A stretch of DNA of 38,121 bases. Origin: Arsenicicoccus bolidensis DSM 15745. GTDB lineage: Bacteria; Actinomycetota; Actinomycetes; Actinomycetales; Dermatophilaceae. The stretch lies in contig NZ_AUFG01000037.1 in NCBI RefSeq assembly GCF_000426385.1, positions 1 through 38,121 of the forward strand, given 5' to 3'. The notes beneath the pieces are model-generated. The model had not been told where the DNA came from. It saw only the letters and a program-made list of their open reading frames with translations, and did no database searches. A program made the translations under genes and the position numbers. Shown piece after piece: positions 33,833 to 38,121 of this stretch (its first letter is position 1; each line of letters starts with the position of its first letter).

Positions 33833-34815
33833 GTGGTGGGGCGGGTCCACGCGTCGTCTGCGTGGGGCTGACGACGCTCGACGTCGTGCAACGCGTCAGC
33901 GAGCCGGTCGTCCTGGGCGGCAAGTCCCGCTCGGACGCGGTCGAGCTCGTGGCCGGGGGTCCGGCGGCCAACGCCGCGGTGACGGCAGCGGCGTTGCTGC
34001 CCCCTGGTGCTGTGACCCTGATCAGCGCGGTCGGGAGAGGCGTGGCAGCCGACGTGGTGCGGGCGGACCTCACGGCGTGCGGGGTGCGCCTCGTCGACCT
34101 GGTGGCGCCGGGTCATGGTGGGGCGGGCGGTGCGGCGCGTGGTCCGGCTCGTGGTCCGGCCCGGGGCGGGGTCGCCGGTCGGGACGGTGGCGCCTGGGCG
34201 CTTCCGGTGGCCACCTGCGTCGTCCACGCCGACGGGGAGCGGACGGTCGTCTCGCCGGGCGCGCAGAGTTCCACGTGGAACCTCTCCGACGAGGCGCGCG
34301 ACGAGATCGCCCGCGCCGCAGGCGTGCTCGTCGACGGGCACCACCCGGTGGCCGGCGAGGCCGCGTTGCACCTGGCCCGGGCCGGACGCGTGACGACGGT
34401 GCTGGACGCGGGCAGCGTCAAGGCCCACGTCGAGGGCTGGCTGCGGCTGGTGGACGTGGCGGCGGCCTCCTCGGCATACGGCCGTCAGCTGGGACTGGAC
34501 CCGTCCGACACCCTGGACCACCTGCTCGAGGCGGGCTGCGGCACCGCGCTGGTCACCGACGGGCCACGAGACGTGCGCTGGCGGTCCGCGCGAGGAGGGA
34601 GCGATGGTGCGGTGACGCCGCCCGCGGTCACGGCCGCCGACTCCCTCGGGGCGGGGGACGCGTTCCACGGGGCGCTGGTGGCGGCGCTGGCGCAGGGGCA
34701 GGCGCTGCCCGGCGCGGTCGGGCCGGCCTGCCGGGTGGCAGCGGTCCGGGTGTCGCACGCGTCGTCCCGAGGCTGGCTCGCCGACATCCCGACAGCGCTG
34801 GGACCACGCCCCTGA
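33829..34815 (+). CDS. PfkB-family carbohydrate kinase
   Basis: A 328-residue ribokinase-fold kinase. AGGPAANAAVTAAAL (42-56) is the N-terminal sugar-binding signature and DSLGAGDAFHGAL (271-283) the C-terminal one with catalytic base D277. The start is GTG overlapping the stop of the upstream kinase (GTGA), giving tight coupling. Residues about 95-121, where the lid strands should be, hold a Gly/Ala/Arg/Pro-rich insertion (GGAGGAARGPARGPARGGVA) encoded by near-repetitive GC-rich DNA. Family members phosphorylate ribose, fructose, ketohexose derivatives or nucleosides; the exact sugar is unknown. It probably acts with the neighbouring kinase and SMP-30 lactonase. Confidence 0.87.
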   Translation: MSGGAGPRVVCVGLTTLDVVQRVSEPVVLGGKSRSDAVELVAGGPAANAAVTAAALLPPGAVTLISAVGRGVAADVVRADLTACGVRLVDLVAPGHGGAGGAARGPARGPARGGVAGRDGGAWALPVATCVVHADGERTVVSPGAQSSTWNLSDEARDEIARAAGVLVDGHHPVAGEAALHLARAGRVTTVLDAGSVKAHVEGWLRLVDVAAASSAYGRQLGLDPSDTLDHLLEAGCGTALVTDGPRDVRWRSARGGSDGAVTPPAVTAADSLGAGDAFHGALVAALAQGQALPGAVGPACRVAAVRVSHASSRGWLADIPTALGPRP

Positions 34816-34819
34816 GCAG

Positions 34820-34887
34820 ACCTGCCGGCGGCGGGATCATCAGCCTGGGGAACGACGGCCGGTCGATGTGACCGCCGCCGGTAGGTT
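34820..34887. repeat. Palindromic intergenic element (copy C) with ribE promoter
   Basis: ACCTGCCGGCGGCG (34820-34833) pairs with CGCCGCCGGTAGGT (34873-34886), one mismatch. The loop holds the family core CATCAGCCTGGGGAACGACG from 34838, ending GATGTGAC at 34872, very close to copy A. TAGGTT (34882-34887) at the right arm is a good -10 box for ribE, giving a leader of about 27 bases with AAGGAG. Confidence 0.75.
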
Positions 34888-34920
34888 GGGGAGGACGTCC
34901 CGACCAACGAAGGAGCAGCC

Positions 34921-35508
34921 ATGTTCACCGGCATCGTGGAGGAGCTCGGCTCCGTGGAGTCCGTCGAGCTCGGCGCGGACAGCGCCGTCCTGACGGTGCG
35001 CGGCCCCCTGGTCGTGAGCGACGCGACGCACGGCGCCTCGATCGCGGTCAACGGGGTGTGCCTGACCGTGGTGGCGCACGACGAGGCGACCTTCAGCGTG
35101 GACGTGATGCGTGAGACCCTCGACCGCTCGAGCCTCGGTGCGCTGCAGGCGGGTTCGCCCGTCAACCTCGAGCGCGCGATGCCCGCCGGGGGCAGGTTCG
35201 GGGGGCACGTGGTGCAGGGTCACGTCGACGGGGCGGCCACGATCGTGCGCCGCGAGCCCGGGGACCGCTGGGAGGTCGTGACCTTCTCGCTGCCGCCGGA
35301 GCTGTCGCGCTATGTCGTCGAGAAGGGGTCGATCACGGTCGACGGCATCTCCCTCACGGTGAGCGCGGTGGACGACGCGACCTTCGCGGTGTCGCTGATC
35401 CCGACGACGCTCGAGCTGACCACCCTGGGCCGCAAGCAGGTCGGGGACCTCGTCAACCTCGAGGTGGACGTGATCGCCAAGTACGTCGAGCGCCTCATGA
35501 CCCGCTAG
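34921..35508 (+). CDS. ribE: Riboflavin synthase, alpha subunit
   Basis: A 195-residue enzyme converting two molecules of 6,7-dimethyl-8-ribityllumazine into riboflavin. It starts with the invariant MFTGIVEELG and consists of two similar lumazine-binding barrels: SIAVNGVCLTVV in the first and SITVDGISLTVS in the second, with GGHVVQGHVDG at the junction. Length matches bacterial RibE (about 195-215). AAGGAG before the ATG fixes the start. No other riboflavin gene (ribD, ribA/B, ribH) follows, and no FMN-riboswitch signature is visible in the short leader, so the gene is separated from the usual rib operon. Confidence 0.94.
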   Translation: MFTGIVEELGSVESVELGADSAVLTVRGPLVVSDATHGASIAVNGVCLTVVAHDEATFSVDVMRETLDRSSLGALQAGSPVNLERAMPAGGRFGGHVVQGHVDGAATIVRREPGDRWEVVTFSLPPELSRYVVEKGSITVDGISLTVSAVDDATFAVSLIPTTLELTTLGRKQVGDLVNLEVDVIAKYVERLMTR

Positions 35509-35566
35509 CCGCTCGCCGCTACCTACGCGCCGCTCGCCACTCCCCGCTCGCCAACAGCCGCTAGCC
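35502..35566. repeat. Short repeats spanning two convergent stop codons
   Basis: CCGCTAGCC occurs at 35502-35510 and 35558-35566. The ribE stop (TAG) is in the first and the complement of the nuclease-like gene's stop (CTA) in the second. CCGCTCGCC occurs three times between them (35509, 35530, 35544). Confidence 0.7.
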
Positions 35567-36415
35567 CTCCTCGGCCAGCGTCGACGCGTTGAACCGCACG
35601 GCCTGAGCCCCCACGATGGCCGCCTCGAGGCGCATCCGCAGCAGGGCCGTGTCGTTGGACGACAGCGCCCGCCACTCCGGCGCATCCCGGTGCGGACCCA
35701 CGGCGCTGAGGTGCCGCCACAGCTCGGTCGCGGACGCGAGCGCGGCGTCGACCCGGGCAGGAGCGGGTGCCGGCCCCTCGTCCGCCCATCGCTGGCGCGG
35801 GCCGAGCGCCTGCTGCAGACCCGCGATCCGGGCGCGGACCTGGCCGGGCACCGTGCACGCGAGGTCCTCGTCGTAGAAGCCCGCACCCTCCGACCGCGCG
35901 TGGTCGAACCCCTGGGCGAGCGCCTCGGCGTCGCGCTGGTCGTCGGCGTCCGGCACGACCAGCCCGCGGCGGGCGAGCTCGACCGCGATCAGCCGGTCCT
36001 GGTGGTCGTAGACGCTGCTGACCTCCGCCCCGTCCTCGCCCTGGCGGGGCGCACCACGTCCGTCGAGGATCCACCCACGGGTGCCCGGCGCGTGCCGCAG
36101 CGTGACCGGTGACCCCGTGGGCGCCAGCTGCTCGAGCGCCTCGTGGGCCTCGTCCGCCAGGCACTGGACCCCACCATCAGACGCCCGGCGGGGTGCCTCG
36201 ACCCCGGCGAGGCGCACCAACCGCCGGTTGCGCATCGTCGTCACGTCGAGGACGTCTCCGCTCTGGGCGCCCACCACCCGCAACCGCTCACCGTCCGGTG
36301 AACTGGTGATCCCTCCGCTGACCAGGCCGTATGCCGTCGCCGACGCCAGGCCTACGCCTGCGAGGACCGCGAGGACCCGCAGGCCCCATCGACGTCGGCG
36401 GCCGGGCCTGGTCAT
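35561..36415 (-). CDS. Membrane-anchored or secreted SNase/thermonuclease-fold protein, probably inactive
   Basis: A 284-residue protein with a basic N-terminus (TRPGRRRRWGLR) and one hydrophobic helix (about 12-33), acting as signal or anchor. Residues about 45-160 resemble a staphylococcal-nuclease OB-fold: GDVLDVTTMRNRRLVRLAGVEAP, VQCLADEAHEALEQL and DRLIAVELARRGLVVP. In active nucleases the VRLxGxDxPE segment supplies Arg and Glu. Here the Arg remains (R68) but the Glu position is R76 (APRR), and R141 may be the second catalytic Arg. A helical C-terminal part (about 185-284) has no recognised domain. Convergent with ribE. Binding rather than cutting nucleic acid is one possibility. Confidence 0.6.
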   Translation of the reverse strand: MTRPGRRRRWGLRVLAVLAGVGLASATAYGLVSGGITSSPDGERLRVVGAQSGDVLDVTTMRNRRLVRLAGVEAPRRASDGGVQCLADEAHEALEQLAPTGSPVTLRHAPGTRGWILDGRGAPRQGEDGAEVSSVYDHQDRLIAVELARRGLVVPDADDQRDAEALAQGFDHARSEGAGFYDEDLACTVPGQVRARIAGLQQALGPRQRWADEGPAPAPARVDAALASATELWRHLSAVGPHRDAPEWRALSSNDTALLRMRLEAAIVGAQAVRFNASTLAEEG

Positions 36416-36448
36416 CTGGTCCCTCCATGGTGCGGGTCGGGGACGGGG

Positions 36449-37270
36449 TCAGACCTGGCGGACGGCCTCGAACGGCGCCCGCGACGGCATCCGGTGCAGG
36501 ATCGCCTGACGGACGAACTCCTTTGCGGTGCGGGCGGCGTCGAGGGGCGACGCGCCCTTGGCCAGCTCGGCGGTGACGGCGGCGGCGAGGGTGCAGCCGG
36601 CGCCGCTGACGGCCAGGTCGCCGATCTTGGGCGCCCTCAGCACCTCGAGAGTGGTGCCGTCGTAGAACACGTCGATGGCGTCGGGCCCCGTGAGCCGGAC
36701 GCCGCCCTTGGCGAGGACGACGGCGCCGGAGCGCTCGTGGATGGCGCGGGCGGCGGCGACGAGGTCGTCCTCGCTCTCGATGGAGTCCATCCCGGACAGG
36801 GCCATCGACTCGAAGTGGTTGGGCGTCACGAAGGTCGCCAGCGGCAGCACCTGCTCCTTGAGCGCGGTGTCGGTGTCGAGCGCCGCGCCGGGCTCCTGCC
36901 CCTTGCAGATGAGCACCGGGTCGAGGACCAGGTTGCGGGGCCGCGCCTCGCGCAGGACGCCGGCGACGGTCTCGATCGTGGCCGGCGTGCCCAGCATGCC
37001 CACCTTGATGGTGTCGATGTCGTATGCCGCCAGCTCGGCCTCCAGCTGGTCGGCGATCACGCCCGGGTCCACCGGCACGAACCGGTGCCCCCAGTCGGCC
37101 TTGGGGTCGAAGGACACGATGCACGTGAGGGCAGCGATGCCGAAGGTGCCGAGCGCCTGGAAGGTCTTGAGGTCGGCCTGGGCTCCAGCGCCGCCGGTCG
37201 CCTCGGACCCGGCGATGGTCAGCGCGATGGGAGCGGCCTCGGCCGCGGCGACAGCGTTAGGTGTGGTCAT
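36449..37270 (-). CDS. pdxK: Pyridoxal/hydroxymethylpyrimidine kinase, PdxK type
   Basis: A 273-residue ribokinase-fold kinase. LTIAGSEATGGAGAQADLKT is the phosphomethylpyrimidine-kinase signature. CIVSFDPKADWGHRFVPVD, IDTIKVGML, LDPVLICKG and TPNHFESMALSGM are closer to the Bacillus PdxK type of ThiD-like pyridoxal kinase than to ThiD. VSGAGCTLAAAVTAELAKGA is the C-terminal active-site loop with Cys. It would phosphorylate pyridoxal/pyridoxine in B6 salvage, or HMP in thiamine synthesis; family members can overlap. ATG is used; a GTG two codons upstream with GGTGAG before it is an alternative. No thi or pdx gene is next to it. Confidence 0.8.
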   Translation of the reverse strand: MTTPNAVAAAEAAPIALTIAGSEATGGAGAQADLKTFQALGTFGIAALTCIVSFDPKADWGHRFVPVDPGVIADQLEAELAAYDIDTIKVGMLGTPATIETVAGVLREARPRNLVLDPVLICKGQEPGAALDTDTALKEQVLPLATFVTPNHFESMALSGMDSIESEDDLVAAARAIHERSGAVVLAKGGVRLTGPDAIDVFYDGTTLEVLRAPKIGDLAVSGAGCTLAAAVTAELAKGASPLDAARTAKEFVRQAILHRMPSRAPFEAVRQV

Positions 37271-37308
37271 GCCCACAGTTTCTCACCGACCGGCGCCGGT
37301 GCGGGAGC

Positions 37309-37617
37309 TCAGCTCGCGTCGGCCTCGAAGCCGTTCTCGTGCTCCGGGTCGCCCGCGATCTCGACCAGCCGGGCGCGCAGCCCTCGGTCGAGGTCGTGCC
37401 AGCGCATCCCGCGCACCGCACCCTCGAGAGCCTGCAGGGACGTGGCGTCGTCGAACAGGCCCTGCTCGCGCATGTCACGCCACACGGCCTCCGACCCCCG
37501 CTCCCGCAGGGTCTCGGCGTCGACGACCCCCACGGCCCGCAGCGCCGCGGCCAGCTTGGGACCGATGTTGGGCAGCGCCTCCACGCGCGTTCGGCTCCCG
37601 CTCACCATGTCCCCCAT
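37309..37617 (-). CDS. TfoX C-terminal-domain protein
   Basis: A 102-residue protein made of little more than a TfoX/Sxy C-terminal domain. LPNIGPKLAAALRAVGVVDA is a helix-hairpin-helix-like start, followed by SEAVWRDMREQGLFDDATSLQ and ALEGAVRGMRWHDLDRGLRARL, the family's conserved block. In gamma-proteobacteria TfoX regulates competence with an extra N-terminal domain, which is absent here; stand-alone C-terminal domains in actinobacteria have no known role. ATG at 37617 is used; the ATG at 37608 has GGGGGA before it and is equally possible. It is upstream of pdxK with a 38-base gap and may be co-transcribed. Confidence 0.75.
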   Translation of the reverse strand: MGDMVSGSRTRVEALPNIGPKLAAALRAVGVVDAETLRERGSEAVWRDMREQGLFDDATSLQALEGAVRGMRWHDLDRGLRARLVEIAGDPEHENGFEADAS

Positions 37618-37752
37618 CGTCCACGTGATTACTCTCAGCAGTCACAGCCCGCATCTTTGACCTGCACGGATGCGACTGACGTCGTAACTAAAGTATCACT
37701 CTCCGTGACCTATCGCCGGGTCGCCGCGCCCATCCGGAGCTGTCACCCGGCC

Positions 37753-37975
37753 GTTGGTCACCAGTGACGCCTCGCCGCCCGGCCATTGGTCACCAGTGAC
37801 GCCCCACCCTCGCCATTGGTCACCAGTGACGCCTCGCCGCCCGGCCATTGGTCACCAGTGACGCCCCGCCGCCCGGCCATTGGTCACCAGTGACGCCCCG
37901 CCGCCCGGCCATTGGTCACCAGTGACGCCTCGCCGCCCCTTTGGAACGATCCACAACACCAGGGGTGACCAATGG
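37753..37975. repeat. Six 32-bp tandem repeats plus inverted terminal copy
   Basis: (A/G)TTGGTCACCAGTGACGCC begins at 37753, 37785, 37815, 37847, 37879 and 37911: spacing 32, 30, 32, 32, 32. Each holds GTCAC-CA-GTGAC, an inverted repeat. The array ends in a unit in opposite orientation (TTTGGAACG at 37940, GGTGACCAATGG to 37975), which matches the element at 1291-1359. There are no unique spacers, so this is not CRISPR. From 37618 to 37750 no gene is seen. Confidence 0.85.
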
Positions 37976-38082
37976 CGGGAGGCCCGAGGACGCGTCGGAC
38001 GGCAGCCGACGACACCTCCCCGTGCCCCGCCCCCGAGCCGGCGGCGTCAGCGTCAGAGAACGAATCGCCCGGGACGGTGCAT

Positions 38083-38110
38083 TTGCGGACATTCGCGGCG
38101 CGAATACTAC
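38083..38110 (+). promoter_or_regulatory. Promoter with operator-like palindrome at the right edge
   Basis: TTGCGG (38083-38088) and TACTAC (38105-38110) are spaced 16 bases. Between them ATTCGCG-G-CGCGAAT (38091-38105) is a perfect palindrome around one base. It would block a rightward promoter if bound. The gene it serves lies outside the window. Confidence 0.45.
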
Positions 38111-38121
38111 GCACCGTGTTC

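Noticed and set aside
34816-34920. FMN riboswitch upstream of ribE
   Set aside because: None of the conserved RFN stretches (such as the GGGCAGGGTGAAA-type segment) is present; the region is explained by the palindromic repeat and a short leader.
37753-37975. CRISPR-like array (32-bp period)
   Set aside because: The whole unit repeats, there are no unique spacers, one interval is 30 bp, and no cas gene is present.
37884-38114. 76-codon minus-strand frame at the right edge
   Set aside because: It crosses the tandem array, has no ribosome-binding site, and its sequence shows no domain; the plus strand there looks like a promoter.

Overview
The window is very GC-rich and gene-dense, with GTG starts, TANNNT-type -10 boxes set 6-7 bases before start codons, and frequent overlapping stop and start codons. 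The gene set has a PRC-barrel/DUF2382 stress protein, a substrate-binding plus VWA protein, a CPBP protease, a type II NADH dehydrogenase and a eukaryote-like double-length 6-phosphofructokinase. Together these point to an actinobacterium. The overall style resembles Micrococcales of the Intrasporangiaceae/Dermatophilaceae type, but that placement is inference. The window looks like ordinary chromosome: no phage, plasmid, transposase, CRISPR, tRNA or rRNA gene was recognised.

Layout. 1-1250: tail of a hemerythrin-like gene, four 52-bp palindromic repeats, and a hemolysin III/PAQR membrane protein. 1290-4940: a palindromic repeat, then an IclR regulator divergent from an MBL-fold protein and a flavin-dependent aromatic-type monooxygenase. 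4970-6660: a small cupin and a polytopic GT-C-type glycosyltransferase that is frameshifted at a run of ten C. 6980-8740: a VOC protein convergent with a GH13 glycosidase. 8785-12910: a MarR regulator divergent from hmgA, an unassigned 314-residue protein, and fahA. 12990-15500: a small membrane protein, a sodium:alanine-type symporter and a lipoprotein. 15850-19060: the arginine deiminase operon arcA-arcB-arcC, divergent from a POT peptide transporter (19410-20963). 21000-25040: CPBP protease, substrate-binding/VWA protein and PRC/DUF2382 protein. 25200-30830: the double phosphofructokinase, argS and ndh. 31000-34820: CPA1 antiporter and SMP-30 lactonase on one strand, divergent from a P-loop kinase overlapping a PfkB sugar kinase. 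34920-37620: riboflavin synthase, a degenerate nuclease-fold protein, a PdxK-type kinase and a TfoX C-terminal-domain protein. The right edge holds a 32-bp tandem array and a promoter with an operator-like palindrome.

How the genes work together. HmgA opens homogentisate to maleylacetoacetate and FahA cleaves fumarylacetoacetate. The isomerase that must act between them is not a recognisable glutathione-type enzyme here, and the unassigned protein sits exactly in its place. ArcA, ArcB and ArcC convert arginine to ornithine, CO2, ammonia and ATP, and the divergent peptide transporter could supply arginine-containing peptides. The SMP-30, kinase and PfkB genes look like a small sugar module.

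The less expected content lies between genes. At least three families of palindromic repeats are present, each with copies at two or more distant intergenic sites, along with tandem arrays of 52, 30 and 32 bp. Eight genes share a leaderless-promoter geometry.
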